Origin: Pseudomonas baltica
Lineage (GTDB): Bacteria > Pseudomonadota > Gammaproteobacteria > Pseudomonadales > Pseudomonadaceae
Length of the DNA stretch: 64,000 nt
Direction of reading: 5' to 3'
Assembly: GCF_031880315.1 (NCBI RefSeq)
Contig: NZ_CP134771.1
Location: 744,001-808,000 of the forward strand
This document shows, piece by piece, positions 26,856 to 35,832 of the stretch. How positions within the stretch are numbered: the stretch's first letter is position 1; each line of letters opens with the position of its first letter. Below the pieces are notes generated by a model. It was not told the DNA's origin. It saw only the letters and a list, made by a program, of their open reading frames with translations, and made no database searches. A program made the position numbers and the translations under genes.

Positions 26856-27650
26856 TCAACGTTTGCCCAGGTAGATGTCTTGCAAGTCGCCACGCGCCAG
26901 CAGGTCATCCGCCGAGCCAGCAGCGGCCACTCGGCCAGTATCCAGCACATAGGCCCGGGAAGCATATTTGAGCGCGACATTGATATTCTGCTCGGCGATC
27001 AGAAAACTCACCTGCTGATCACGGTTCAGCTGCGCGACGATCTCGAAAATTTCCTGGACGATGATCGGCGCCAGGCCCATCGAAGGCTCGTCGAGCAATA
27101 CCAAAGTAGGCCGGGTCATCAACGCCCGGCCAATCGCGACCATCTGTTGTTCGCCACCGGACGTCAATCCGGCCTGGGTCTTGCGTTTGGTCTTGAGCCG
27201 CGGGAACCAGGCGTAAATGCGCTCCAGATCCTCTTCCATGCGCTGGCGCGACAGGCGCCGCACGAAACCGCCGCTGCGCAGGTTGTCCTCGACGGTCAAC
27301 TGGCCGAACACGTGTCGGCCCTCCAGCACGTGCACCATGCCCTGGCGCACCCGCTCGCTGGGCGATAACGGCGCGGCAGCACCGAGAAACTCGATGCTGC
27401 CGCGGGTGACCCGCGCGCGCTCTGCACGGACCAGCCCGGAGATGGCCTTCAGCGTGGTGCTTTTGCCGGCGCCGTTGGCCCCCAGCAGCGCGACGATGGC
27501 GCCACGGGGGACCTCCAGCGTGACCCCGGCGATGGCCAGGATCGAAGCATCGTAAATGACCTCGATATCATCGACGCGCAGGATGCTGTCGGCCTGTTCG
27601 GCGCCGGGTGGTGGGCGCGAAGCAGGCGTCGCGGCGGGGTCACTGGTCAT
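26856..27650 (-). CDS. Branched-chain-amino-acid-type ABC ATPase, LivF-like
   Basis: The product is 264 residues with Walker A GANGAGKSTTLKAISG, the LivF-type signature TSGGEQQMVAIGRAL, Walker B LVLLDEPSMGLAP and an H-loop variant LIAEQN, all typical of LivF. The gene overlaps the binding-protein gene by 11 bases. It works with the LivG-like ATPase of the same operon. LivF-type systems carry amino acids, amides, urea and aromatic acids, so with monooxygenase neighbours the cargo is probably an organosulfur compound or amide (inference). Confidence 0.9.
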   Translation of the reverse strand: MTSDPAATPASRPPPGAEQADSILRVDDIEVIYDASILAIAGVTLEVPRGAIVALLGANGAGKSTTLKAISGLVRAERARVTRGSIEFLGAAAPLSPSERVRQGMVHVLEGRHVFGQLTVEDNLRSGGFVRRLSRQRMEEDLERIYAWFPRLKTKRKTQAGLTSGGEQQMVAIGRALMTRPTLVLLDEPSMGLAPIIVQEIFEIVAQLNRDQQVSFLIAEQNINVALKYASRAYVLDTGRVAAAGSADDLLARGDLQDIYLGKR

Positions 27651-28995
27651 GGCTGCAGTCTCTGGGCACGATGTTTTTCTCTTTGGCGAATGCCGCGGAT
27701 TTTTCGTCGATCAACGGGCGCAACAGGGCTCGATCGGCGGCGATCCAGTCGCTGACCAGGGTCCATTGACTGCCGTCCCATTGCTGGACCCGCGCCGCGC
27801 CACCGCCTTCGTGGTCCGAGCACGACAGCGTCAGGTTTTGCATCAAGCCCAGGTAGCCCATGGCTTTGAGCCGGGCGTCATCGATGTGCAAATGCTCCAG
27901 CCCCCAGCGCCCTTCCTCGCCAGTAAGCGGGCGATGGCCGAACTTGGCCTGGCCGGCGCGTATCGCTTCAACCGCCACGGCGGCGTTCACCAACCCTGAG
28001 TTGTAGTACACGCTGCCGAAATTGCGCTGGTCCTTGAGGTCGCTCTTGCCCTGATCGAGGATGTACTGCTTGAGGCGCTTGTGAATCTCGAAATCGCTGC
28101 CGGCCGGGTACGGCGTCAGGGCCAGGTAGCCTTTGGCGGCGGCACCTGCGGGCAACACGTCTTCACTGGAACTGGCCCAGATATCACCGACGATATGGTC
28201 CACCGGAAAACCGAAGCGCGCGGCGGTCTTCACCGCCACCGGGGTCGACACCCCCCAGGTGCGCAGGAACACCCAGTCAGGCTGCAACTGGTGGATCTGC
28301 CGCCACTGGGCAGACTGCTCGCTGCCAGGGTCGGCGACTGGAATCTGGATATTCTCGAAACCGTACTTCTCGGCCAGCAACTTCATCGGCCCGAGGGTTT
28401 CGCGGCCATAGGCTGAATCGTGGTAGACGGTGGCGATCTTCTTGCCCTTGAGCTTGTCGAGGCCGCCTTCGCGTTCAGCGACGAAGTTCACGAATGCCGA
28501 AGCCTCGCTGTAGAAGGTCAGCATCACCGGGAAGTTGTACGGGAACACGCGCCCGTCGGTGGCCTCGGTACGCCCGTAGCCCATGGTGATCAGCGGGATC
28601 TTGTCGACCTCGGCGCGCTCGCTCAAGGCGTAGGCTGCCGGCGCACCATTGGGCTGGTAGACCGCCACAGGCGCGCCGTCCTGGCCATTCTTGAAGCGCT
28701 CGTAGCACTCGATGCCCTTCTCGGCGGTCCACTCGGTCTCGCACTCCTGCCAGACCAGCTTGACGCCGTTGATGCCGCCTTCGACCTCGTTGATGTAGCG
28801 CAGGTAATCGATCATCCCGGCCCAGATCTGCACGCCACTGGAGGCGTAGGCTCCAACCCGATAATTGGCCAACGGGAAGAACTGCTGGTCGGCGGCGGCC
28901 TGTACCGTGGGCGCCAGCGCCATCAGACCCAGGCCGAGGCTCATCCCCAGACCTATACCCATGCCCAGCAGTGAACGCTTGAATGTGTTTCGCAT
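27640..28995 (-). CDS. Liv-type periplasmic substrate-binding protein
   Basis: The product is about 451 residues with a signal peptide (glycine-rich hydrophobic core ending VQAAA) and a long periplasmic-binding-protein type 1 fold (GVQIWAGMIDYLRYINEVEGGINGVKLVW). Its length and the four conserved Cys (QECE, IECYE, LSCSD, RDCSH) set it apart from classical LivK, which is about 370 residues. The start at 28995 has GAGGA 11 bases upstream; the GTG start at 29013 is an alternative. A clear paralogue lies at 37476-38819. Its ligand is unknown. Confidence 0.88.
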   Translation of the reverse strand: MRNTFKRSLLGMGIGLGMSLGLGLMALAPTVQAAADQQFFPLANYRVGAYASSGVQIWAGMIDYLRYINEVEGGINGVKLVWQECETEWTAEKGIECYERFKNGQDGAPVAVYQPNGAPAAYALSERAEVDKIPLITMGYGRTEATDGRVFPYNFPVMLTFYSEASAFVNFVAEREGGLDKLKGKKIATVYHDSAYGRETLGPMKLLAEKYGFENIQIPVADPGSEQSAQWRQIHQLQPDWVFLRTWGVSTPVAVKTAARFGFPVDHIVGDIWASSSEDVLPAGAAAKGYLALTPYPAGSDFEIHKRLKQYILDQGKSDLKDQRNFGSVYYNSGLVNAAVAVEAIRAGQAKFGHRPLTGEEGRWGLEHLHIDDARLKAMGYLGLMQNLTLSCSDHEGGGAARVQQWDGSQWTLVSDWIAADRALLRPLIDEKSAAFAKEKNIVPRDCSHDQ

Positions 28996-29020
28996 GAAAT
29001 GACTCGTCCTCACATGAACA

Positions 29021-30085
29021 TCAGAAACGCAGCGGCCATCGGGCCAGCCGCTCCTGGGCGTTTTTCAACAGGCGAATCAGGCCTTCGGGCTCCTTGATCA
29101 GGAACACGATGATCAGCACGCCAAAAATGATTTTTTGCAGGTTCTGCAATTGCCCCGCGTCCACCGCACCGCCGAACAGCGCCTGGCCGGCGTGGTCGAG
29201 GAAGATCGGCAGCAGGCAGATAAAGGCCGCGCCGACGAAGTTGCCGGCGATGCTGCCCATGCCGCCGATAATGATGATGAACAGAATCTGGAACGAGCGA
29301 TTGATGTCGAAACTGCCGGCGCTGGCCGTGCCCAGATAGGCGAACGCCCACAGCGCGCCAGCGATGCCCAGGTAGAACGAACTGATGGCGAAGGCCAGGT
29401 GCTTGTAACGCACCACGTCGATGCCGACCACTGCAGCGGCGGTATCCATGTCGCGAATGGCCATCCAGTTGCGGCCTACCTGGCTCTTGACCAGATTCAC
29501 CGCAACCCAGGTCAGGATCACCACGGTGACCAGGGTCAGCAGGTAGCGATCCACCGGGTTGTTGAGGTCGTGACCGAGCAGCGTCAGGTGCGGTGCAGAA
29601 ATGGTCCCCGAGGCGCCGTTGTTGTAGAACCACGGAAACTTGACGAACAGCCACTCCAGAAAAAACTGCGCCGCCAAGGTGGTGACCATCAGGTAGAAAC
29701 CCTTGATCCGCGAACTGGGCAAGCCGAATAACCAGCCCACCAGCGCGCTGATCACGCCGGCGCCGAGCAGCGACAACGGCAGCCCCAATTCAGGTACGCG
29801 CAGCAGCAAGCCATAGGTGGCGAAGGCGCCCACCGCCATGAACCCCGCAGCGCCGACCGAGGTCTGCCCGGTGTAGCCGGTCAGCAGGTTCAGGCCCAGC
29901 CCGGCCAGGGACAACACCAGAAACGGAATGAAGATCGCATTCAGCCAGTAATCGTTGCCCAGCCCAGGCACCGCAGCAAAGGCGATCAGCAACACGCCCA
30001 GCAACGCCCAGGGCACCTTGCGTTTGTGTAGGCGCAGCGGCGCGATGACCGGCTCTAGGGGCAGGCTGTAAGAGGTTTTGCTCAT
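29021..30085 (-). CDS. Liv-type ABC permease, LivM-like
   Basis: The product is about 354 residues with roughly nine or ten helices and the LivM family motifs GLNLLTGYTGQTSVGAAGFMAVGAF (LTGYTGQxSxGxAGFxxxGAY pattern) and the cytoplasmic loop RNWMAIRDMDTAAAVVGI. It begins two bases after the LivH-like stop, at the ATG at 30085. It forms the channel with the LivH-like protein. Confidence 0.9.
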   Translation of the reverse strand: MSKTSYSLPLEPVIAPLRLHKRKVPWALLGVLLIAFAAVPGLGNDYWLNAIFIPFLVLSLAGLGLNLLTGYTGQTSVGAAGFMAVGAFATYGLLLRVPELGLPLSLLGAGVISALVGWLFGLPSSRIKGFYLMVTTLAAQFFLEWLFVKFPWFYNNGASGTISAPHLTLLGHDLNNPVDRYLLTLVTVVILTWVAVNLVKSQVGRNWMAIRDMDTAAAVVGIDVVRYKHLAFAISSFYLGIAGALWAFAYLGTASAGSFDINRSFQILFIIIIGGMGSIAGNFVGAAFICLLPIFLDHAGQALFGGAVDAGQLQNLQKIIFGVLIIVFLIKEPEGLIRLLKNAQERLARWPLRF

Positions 30086-30086
30086 G

Positions 30087-30965
30087 TCAGACGCGCTCGA
30101 TGGCCCGCTCGCCGAACAGGCCGGCGGGACGGATATAGAGGAATGCCAAGGCCAGCACATAGGCGAACCATGGGGTGATGCCGCCACCAATCAGCGGGCA
30201 GATATAGACCTCGGCGAGGTTTTCCGCAGCGCCGACGATCAGGCCGCCGACGATCGCTCCGCCTATCGAGGTGAACCCACCGATGATCAGCACCGGCAGG
30301 GCCTTGAGTACCACCAGCGACAGCGAAAACTGCACGCCCTGGCGAGCCCCCCACAGCAGCCCGGCGAACAGCCCGACCACCCCGGCCACGGACCAGACGA
30401 TCTGCCACACGCGATTGAGGTTGATACCGATGGACAAGGCCGCCGTGGTGTCGTCGGCCACTGCGCGCAGAGAGATGCCGATGCGGGTCTTGTTGAACAG
30501 CAACGCCAGGACCACCACCAGCACCACCGCCGCGCCAGCCGCGATCAGGTCGAACTGGCTGACCATGATGCCGCCGATGAACAGCGGCACATCGTCGATA
30601 CCCAGGTCCAGCGCCCGTACCTGCGCGCCCATCAACCCCTGGGCCAGGCCCTCGATGACAAACGACAGGCCCAGCGTGGCCATGAACAGGGTGATCTGCG
30701 AGCGGTTGACCAGCGGGCGCAGCACCAGGCGCTCGATGAGCAGCGCGCCAACGATCATCACCAGCACCGTCAGCAACAGCGCCAAGGCAAAGGGCACGCC
30801 CTGGTCATGCAGGCTGACGAACGTCAGTGCCGCGAACAGCAGCATCGAGCCCTGAGCGAAATTGAACACGCCACTGGCCTTGTAGATCAGCACGAAGCCG
30901 ATCGCCACCAACGAATACAAGGTCCCGGCCAGCAAGCCGCCGATCAGGGTTTCCAGAAACGCCAT
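30087..30965 (-). CDS. Liv-type ABC permease, LivH-like
   Basis: The product is about 292 residues with eight predicted helices and the LivH opening (GGLLAGTLYSLVAIGFVLIYKASGVFNFAQG; key GLxxGxxYALxAxGxxLIYxxxGVxNFAQG pattern). The loop TRIGISLRAVADDTTAALSIGI is the coupling segment. The start at 30965 shares one base with the LivG-like stop (TGATG). The longer open frame reaching 31379 is a shadow over livG. Confidence 0.9.
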   Translation of the reverse strand: MAFLETLIGGLLAGTLYSLVAIGFVLIYKASGVFNFAQGSMLLFAALTFVSLHDQGVPFALALLLTVLVMIVGALLIERLVLRPLVNRSQITLFMATLGLSFVIEGLAQGLMGAQVRALDLGIDDVPLFIGGIMVSQFDLIAAGAAVVLVVVLALLFNKTRIGISLRAVADDTTAALSIGINLNRVWQIVWSVAGVVGLFAGLLWGARQGVQFSLSLVVLKALPVLIIGGFTSIGGAIVGGLIVGAAENLAEVYICPLIGGGITPWFAYVLALAFLYIRPAGLFGERAIERV

Positions 30966-31744
30966 CAATGTCCCACCCCCAGGTAAGCCGAAATCACTTG
31001 CGGATTGGCCTGCACTTCGGCCGGTGTGCCATCGCCCACCTTGCGCCCGTAGTCGAGCACCACAACGTGATCGGACAGGTCCATGACCACCGCCATGTCG
31101 TGCTCGATCAGCACCACCGTGGTCCCCAGCGAGCGATTGATATCGGCGATATAACCGGCCATTTCCTGTTTCTCTTCGGCGTTCATCCCCGCCATCGGCT
31201 CGTCGAGCAACAACAGCGCGGGCGCGGCGATCAACGCGCGGCCCAGTTCGACGCGCTTTTGCAGCCCGTAGGAGAGGTTGCCGACCAGCACGTCGCGTTG
31301 CGCCTGCAGGTCGAGAAACCCGAGGATGCCTTCGGCCTTGGCCCGAGACTGCTCGGCCTCGCGTCGCGCGCTCGGCCACTGCAAGGCCTGGGCGAGAAAA
31401 TGACTGCGGGTGTGACGCGACAGCCCGGTCAGGATGTTGTCGATGACGCTCATCTTCTTGAACAGCGCGTTGTTCTGAAAGGTCCGCCCAATGCCCTGGC
31501 GGGCGGCGCTCAAGGGATCGATCTGGCGAAACCCGCGGCCTTCGAAGATGATTTCGCCGGCATCGAAGCTGTATACGCCGTTGAGGATGTTGAGCAGCGA
31601 GCTTTTGCCCGCGCCGTTAGGGCCGATCAGGGCGCAGATTTCGCCGCGGCGCACCTCGAAAGAGAAGTCATTGATGGCCTTGACGCCCTTGAACGCCAGA
31701 GAGATGCCGCGCACTTGCAGGATGTTTTCTGCTGGCTGGCTCAT
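30965..31744 (-). CDS. Branched-chain-amino-acid-type ABC ATPase, LivG-like
   Basis: The product is 259 residues with Walker A GPNGAGKSSLLNILNG, the LivG-type block GIGRTFQNNALFKKMSV, signature LSYGLQKRVELGRAL, Walker B LLLLDEPMAGMN and H-loop IEHDM. The signature is LSYGLQ rather than LSGGQ, a form seen in LivG-type ATPases of amide/urea and aromatic-acid transporters. It overlaps the AMP-binding gene by ATGA and livH by one base. Confidence 0.9.
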   Translation of the reverse strand: MSQPAENILQVRGISLAFKGVKAINDFSFEVRRGEICALIGPNGAGKSSLLNILNGVYSFDAGEIIFEGRGFRQIDPLSAARQGIGRTFQNNALFKKMSVIDNILTGLSRHTRSHFLAQALQWPSARREAEQSRAKAEGILGFLDLQAQRDVLVGNLSYGLQKRVELGRALIAAPALLLLDEPMAGMNAEEKQEMAGYIADINRSLGTTVVLIEHDMAVVMDLSDHVVVLDYGRKVGDGTPAEVQANPQVISAYLGVGH

Positions 31745-32706
31745 GCGACGTCCTTGCCGGATTCGAGGGTCCAGGGGTGATGCGCTTGCGTGTGGTTGGG
31801 TGCCTGCCAGATCGAACGCAGGTTTTCGAAACCCAGCAGGCGTTGCACGCGTTGTTTCAACAACCGGCGCAGGCCGCGTCGGGGCTGCTCGATGGTCCAG
31901 TCGCAGAGCCTTCGGCGCCAGCTGCCAGGGGGCGGCAGGCGGGCTTCGATCTCCTGCGCCAGCACCTGCAATCGCGCACTCGACAGCAGCAGTCCGGTTG
32001 GCACCACTGCCCGCCGATCACGGGACGCCGAACCTGGGCTCTCGGGAAACGCCAAGGCCTGGCCGCTGCTCAGCCACTGGCCGAGAATCACCTCCAGGCC
32101 GGCTTCCCAGTCGGTGCCCTCTTCCACCCAGAGCAACGTCGCGTCGCTGCCGGCGGGAAGGCTGAACAACGCCGTCGGCGATGGCCGCTCACCCAGCAAG
32201 CGGCCGATGCCGAGCACCGGCAACGGGCCGCTGTCGACCAGCGGCGGCTGTGCGGCAATCAACAAGCGCAGGCCCGCGACCCGCTCGTGGCAACCCTGCC
32301 AGTGGGGCAGATCGCGGCGATCCTGGACAAAACCGTGAGTCGGCCGCAGTGCCTGCAGCTGCGCCGCCAGTGCGGCGCTCGAGGCTGGCCGCGGTACCCC
32401 CACCACCGTGCCGCCGCTGGCCTGGGCCGCCAGGCTCAACAACAGCAGATCGGTCTCGTAGGCGCCGCTCACGGCCAGCCGGGAACGCTCGCTGAAGCCC
32501 TGCTGGCGCAGCCCCGCCGCCAATTGCTCTACTTCGCGCAGCACATCGATCCAGCGCCAGGCGTACCACTCGCCCTGACGTCGATGGCGCAAGGCGATCT
32601 GCAAGGGTGCCGCCTGCGCCCAATGGGTCAGGCGCTGGGCGGTGGGTGACGGCTCGGGCGACGTCGCCGACGGTACCGCCCGCAGCCGTAATTCATGCAA
32701 GGTCAT
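31741..32706 (-). CDS. Shortened AMP-binding (acyl-CoA synthetase-like) protein
   Basis: The product is about 321 residues. The N-terminal region resembles the start of long-chain acyl-CoA synthetases (ALRHRRQGEWYAWRWIDVLREVEQLAAGLRQQGF by key residues WRWxDV and LAAGLRxxGF, then ASGGTVVGV). The protein stops at about half the family length. It shows no TSGTTGxPK ATP-binding loop and no C-terminal catalytic Lys domain, so it cannot be a normal synthetase. It is translationally coupled (ATGA) to livG and 16 bases after the LLM gene, so it is kept in the operon. The ATG at 32706 is preferred over the frame reaching 33132, which overlaps the LLM gene. Decayed enzyme or reused binding protein are both possible. 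Confidence 0.65.
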   Translation of the reverse strand: MTLHELRLRAVPSATSPEPSPTAQRLTHWAQAAPLQIALRHRRQGEWYAWRWIDVLREVEQLAAGLRQQGFSERSRLAVSGAYETDLLLLSLAAQASGGTVVGVPRPASSAALAAQLQALRPTHGFVQDRRDLPHWQGCHERVAGLRLLIAAQPPLVDSGPLPVLGIGRLLGERPSPTALFSLPAGSDATLLWVEEGTDWEAGLEVILGQWLSSGQALAFPESPGSASRDRRAVVPTGLLLSSARLQVLAQEIEARLPPPGSWRRRLCDWTIEQPRRGLRRLLKQRVQRLLGFENLRSIWQAPNHTQAHHPWTLESGKDVA

Positions 32707-32722
32707 GGCGTCATCCTTTTCA

Positions 32723-34123
32723 TCAAGCGCGATCCTTTTGCCGCGTGCGCTGCCACTCGGCCAGGTTGCGATACGCCGCGCCCGGGTGCCCGGCCGCCAG
32801 GCGCGGCCCGTCGCCGAACAATTTTTCGCGCAGAGTGCCTGGCGCATAGTCCTTCTTGTACACACCGCGCTTCTGCAACTCGGGCACCAGCATCTCAACG
32901 GCGTCGGTGAAGGTTTCGTGAGTGACCGCATAGGCAAGGTTGAAGCCGTCCACGTCGGTGTCGGCGACCCATTCCTCAAGCAAGTCGGCCACGGTTTGCG
33001 GACCGCCGACGAACAGCGGACCAAAGCCACCGATACCGACCCACTTGGCCAGTTCGTTGGGCGTCCAGACCGTGTTCGGATCCGCCGTGGAGAAGGTCTC
33101 GACCGCCGATTGAATGGCATTGGTGTGCACATGCTTGAGCGGTTCGTCGGGTTTGAACTGACTGAAATCGATGCCCGTCCAGCCCGAAATCAACGCCATG
33201 GCGCCTTCGTAGCTGACCCAGCTTTTGTACTCTTCGAACTTGGCCTTGGCCTTGGCATCGGTTTCGCCCAGGATCACCGTCTGCAGGTTGAAGATGAGGA
33301 CCTTCGCCGGATCACGGCCGGCTTCAGCGGCGCGGCGGCGGATATCGGCCACGGTTTTTTTCAACAGCACCTTGGAGGGCGCGGCGACGAACACGCACTC
33401 GGCCTGCTCGGCGGCGAACTGCTTGCCGCGGCTCGAGGCGCCGGCCTGATAAAGCACCGGAGTGCGCTGCGGCGAGGGTTCGCACAAGTGAATACCCGGC
33501 ACCTGGAAGTGTTTGCCGAAGTGCTGAATCTCGTGGATCTTGCTCGGATCGCTGAAAATCCGCCGCTCGCGGTCACGCAGGATGGCGCCCTCTTCCCAGC
33601 TGCCCTCCCAGAGTTTGTAGCAAACCTCGAGGTATTCTTCGGCGTAGTCATAGCGCGCGTCGTGCTCGGTCTGGGCTTGCTGGCCCATGTTCTTGGCGCC
33701 GCTTTCGAGGTACGAGGTAACGATGTTCCAGCCCGCACGGCCTTTGGTCAGGTGATCGAGGGTCGAGAGGCGCCGGGCGAATGGATACGGATGCTCGAAT
33801 GACAGCGAAGCCGTCAGGCCGAAGCCCAGATGCTCGGTGACCAAAGCCATGGGCGTGATCAGTTGCAGCGGATCGTTGACCGGCACCTGGGTGGCTTGAC
33901 GAATCGCGGCGTCGCCGTTGCCCCGGTAGACGTCATAGATGCCGAGCACGTCGGCAATGAACAAGCCGTCGAACTTGCCGCGCTCGAGGATTTTCGCCAG
34001 GTCGGTCCAGTATTCCAGGTCCTTGTACTGCCACGAGCGGTCGCGCGGATGCGCCCAGAGCCCGGGCGACTGGTGGCCGACGCAGTTCATGTCGAAAGCG
34101 TTGAGACGAATTTCACGGGACAT
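32723..34123 (-). CDS. LLM-class flavin-dependent monooxygenase, DszA/NtaA group
   Basis: The product is about 466 residues. Family blocks include FDGLFIADVLGIYDVY, ARRLSTLDHLTKGRAGWNIVTS, YDYAEEYLEVCYKLWEGSW and TPVLYQAGASSRGKQFAAEQAE. DszA converts dibenzothiophene sulfone with FMNH2. Close relatives act on other sulfones, sulfonates or aminopolycarboxylates. The ATG at 34123 has GAGGAAT seven bases upstream. It lies between the shortened AMP-binding gene and the acyl-CoA-dehydrogenase fragment, with gaps of 16 and 4 bases. It has about six Met and four Cys, so it is less sulfur-poor than its neighbours. Confidence 0.9.
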   Translation of the reverse strand: MSREIRLNAFDMNCVGHQSPGLWAHPRDRSWQYKDLEYWTDLAKILERGKFDGLFIADVLGIYDVYRGNGDAAIRQATQVPVNDPLQLITPMALVTEHLGFGLTASLSFEHPYPFARRLSTLDHLTKGRAGWNIVTSYLESGAKNMGQQAQTEHDARYDYAEEYLEVCYKLWEGSWEEGAILRDRERRIFSDPSKIHEIQHFGKHFQVPGIHLCEPSPQRTPVLYQAGASSRGKQFAAEQAECVFVAAPSKVLLKKTVADIRRRAAEAGRDPAKVLIFNLQTVILGETDAKAKAKFEEYKSWVSYEGAMALISGWTGIDFSQFKPDEPLKHVHTNAIQSAVETFSTADPNTVWTPNELAKWVGIGGFGPLFVGGPQTVADLLEEWVADTDVDGFNLAYAVTHETFTDAVEMLVPELQKRGVYKKDYAPGTLREKLFGDGPRLAAGHPGAAYRNLAEWQRTRQKDRA

Positions 34124-34127
34124 CGAA

Positions 34128-34574
34128 TTATTCCTCGAGCTGCGGCGGCGCGACGCCATTGAGGCGCTGGTTGCCGATGATCTGGTACTGCCAGCGCAGC
34201 GGCTCGCGCGCGGCCAGGGCCGGGTATTCGGAGCGGCTGCCGGTGAGTTCCTGCTGGGCGTTGCCGACCGCTTGCAAGGCGTCGGCACTGGCGATCACCG
34301 CTTCGGCCGTCGCCACCAGCGCCTCGGCCGGGCTGCCGACAAAGGCTTGGGCACGCTCATAGAGGGCGGCGGCGACTTCGATGCGAATCTGCAGGTCGCC
34401 GAAGCGACTGATGATGTAAGGGTCTTCGACCGCGCGTTGCAAACCGCTGAGCGGCCAAGGCCGGGCGTGTTCGCGAACGAAATCGAGGGTCAGTTGCAGG
34501 CCCTGGCGGGCATGCTGCAAGTCGTGGGCGGCCACTGAGAGCTGGTTGGGCAAGGCGATTGCCGGGCTGTTCAT
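34128..34574 (-). CDS. Stand-alone C-terminal domain of an SfnB/DszC-type acyl-CoA dehydrogenase
   Basis: The product is about 148 residues and aligns by eye with the C-terminal helical bundle of the 400-residue neighbour at 34591-35793. Both share an ARPW start, a DPxxxxxxGDLQ helix, an A-rich helix and the ending RWQYQIIGNQRLNGVAPP (neighbour: RWKYHLIGNRLLNGVPPP). The flavin/substrate N-terminal and middle domains are absent, and so is the LDRxWRNARTxxxHDP segment. It keeps a start codon and spacing fit for an operon gene (16 and 4 bases). It may be a decayed duplicate or a partner subunit. The frame is intact, with no internal stop. Confidence 0.7.
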   Translation of the reverse strand: MNSPAIALPNQLSVAAHDLQHARQGLQLTLDFVREHARPWPLSGLQRAVEDPYIISRFGDLQIRIEVAAALYERAQAFVGSPAEALVATAEAVIASADALQAVGNAQQELTGSRSEYPALAAREPLRWQYQIIGNQRLNGVAPPQLEE

Positions 34575-34590
34575 AGTCGTGATTCCTCGA

Positions 34591-35793
34591 TCAATTCCAG
34601 GCATGGCGTGGCGGCGGGACGCCGTTGAGCAGGCGATTACCGATCAGGTGATACTTCCAGCGCGCCGGATCGTGCAGGGTGTGGGTACGCGCGTTGCGCC
34701 AGAAGCGGTCGAGATTGTGCTTGCCCAGTACCGAACGGGTACCGGCCAGTTCGAACAGTTTGCTGCTGGCGAGCAAGGCGATTTCGGCGGACAGCACCTT
34801 GGCCTGGGCCACCACCACGGACGCCTCGGCGACGCTCTCCTCGCTCGGCGCGGCCAGGGCGTGGTCTACCGCGCGGCCGGCCTTGGCGAGGATCGCGTCG
34901 GTACCGTGCAGGCGCCATTGCAGATCGCCGATGGCCGCGAGGGTGAACGGGTCCTGCCAGCCATGCTGCAACTGGCTGTCGACCCAAGGGCGGGCCAAGC
35001 GCGCATGAATCAGCGCCTGCTCGAAGGCACCGTGGGCGATGCCGGTATCGACGGCGGCCTGGATGATCTGCGAGATCGGGCCATCGGCGGTCGGCACGTC
35101 ATAGGCCCTGTGCGCGGGGATCACCGCGCTCAAGGGTACTCGCACGTCCTTGATCACGGCGCCACCGCTGGCGGTGGTGCGCTGACCGAAGCCGTCCCAG
35201 CTATCGATGATGGTCAGGCCGGGGTTGTCCCGCTCGACGAAGGCGATAAAGCCGCGGTTGTGCTCATCGACGCCCACCACCGGGACGATGTGCGCAAACA
35301 AGGCGCCCGTGCAGTAGAACTTTTCGCCATTGACCACGGCGTGGTCGCCCTCGAAGCGAATGCGGGTCTCGAAGGCGGTCACGTTTTTACTCTTGGCCTC
35401 CGAGAAGGCATTGCCGAAGCGATAGCCCTCGAGCACCTTGGCGAAGTAGTAACGCTTTTGCTCCTCGGTCCCAGTCAGCAGCAGGCCATTGAGCACACCG
35501 AGATGATTCTGCGGAATCTGCCCTAGGGACGAGTCGGCGGCGGAGATGATCTTGATCACTTCGGCCACCGTCACGTACGACACCCCGGCACCGCCGTAGG
35601 CCTTGGGCACGGTAATGCCCCACAGGCCGCTGGCAGAGAATTCGTCGAGCTCGGCCACCGGCAAGCGCCGGTCACGGTCGCGTACCGAGGCTTCTTCGGC
35701 AAAGCGCACAGCCAGCGCCTTCGCCACTTCGATGGCTTCGGCATCCGAGGCGATCACATGGGCCTTGGGCGGTTTTGATGCAGGAACGCTCAT
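34591..35793 (-). CDS. SfnB/DszC-type flavin monooxygenase of the acyl-CoA dehydrogenase fold
   Basis: The product is 400 residues with N-terminal helices (SGLWGITVPKAYGGAGVSY), a beta domain with IIDSWDGFGQRTTASGG (the DxWDxxGQRxTxSG loop of the DszC/SfnB branch) and a C-terminal bundle with LDRFWRNARTHTLHDP. Such enzymes use reduced flavin and O2 to oxidise sulfur compounds. It is the first gene of the ten-gene operon, 40 bases downstream of a -24/-12 promoter. The whole protein has only one Met (the start) and one Cys, consistent with synthesis under sulfur limitation. The substrate is unknown. Confidence 0.88.
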   Translation of the reverse strand: MSVPASKPPKAHVIASDAEAIEVAKALAVRFAEEASVRDRDRRLPVAELDEFSASGLWGITVPKAYGGAGVSYVTVAEVIKIISAADSSLGQIPQNHLGVLNGLLLTGTEEQKRYYFAKVLEGYRFGNAFSEAKSKNVTAFETRIRFEGDHAVVNGEKFYCTGALFAHIVPVVGVDEHNRGFIAFVERDNPGLTIIDSWDGFGQRTTASGGAVIKDVRVPLSAVIPAHRAYDVPTADGPISQIIQAAVDTGIAHGAFEQALIHARLARPWVDSQLQHGWQDPFTLAAIGDLQWRLHGTDAILAKAGRAVDHALAAPSEESVAEASVVVAQAKVLSAEIALLASSKLFELAGTRSVLGKHNLDRFWRNARTHTLHDPARWKYHLIGNRLLNGVPPPRHAWN

Positions 35794-35832
35794 GGGCAGA
35801 CTCCAATTCGGAAAATCACTGTGGAGTCCTTT

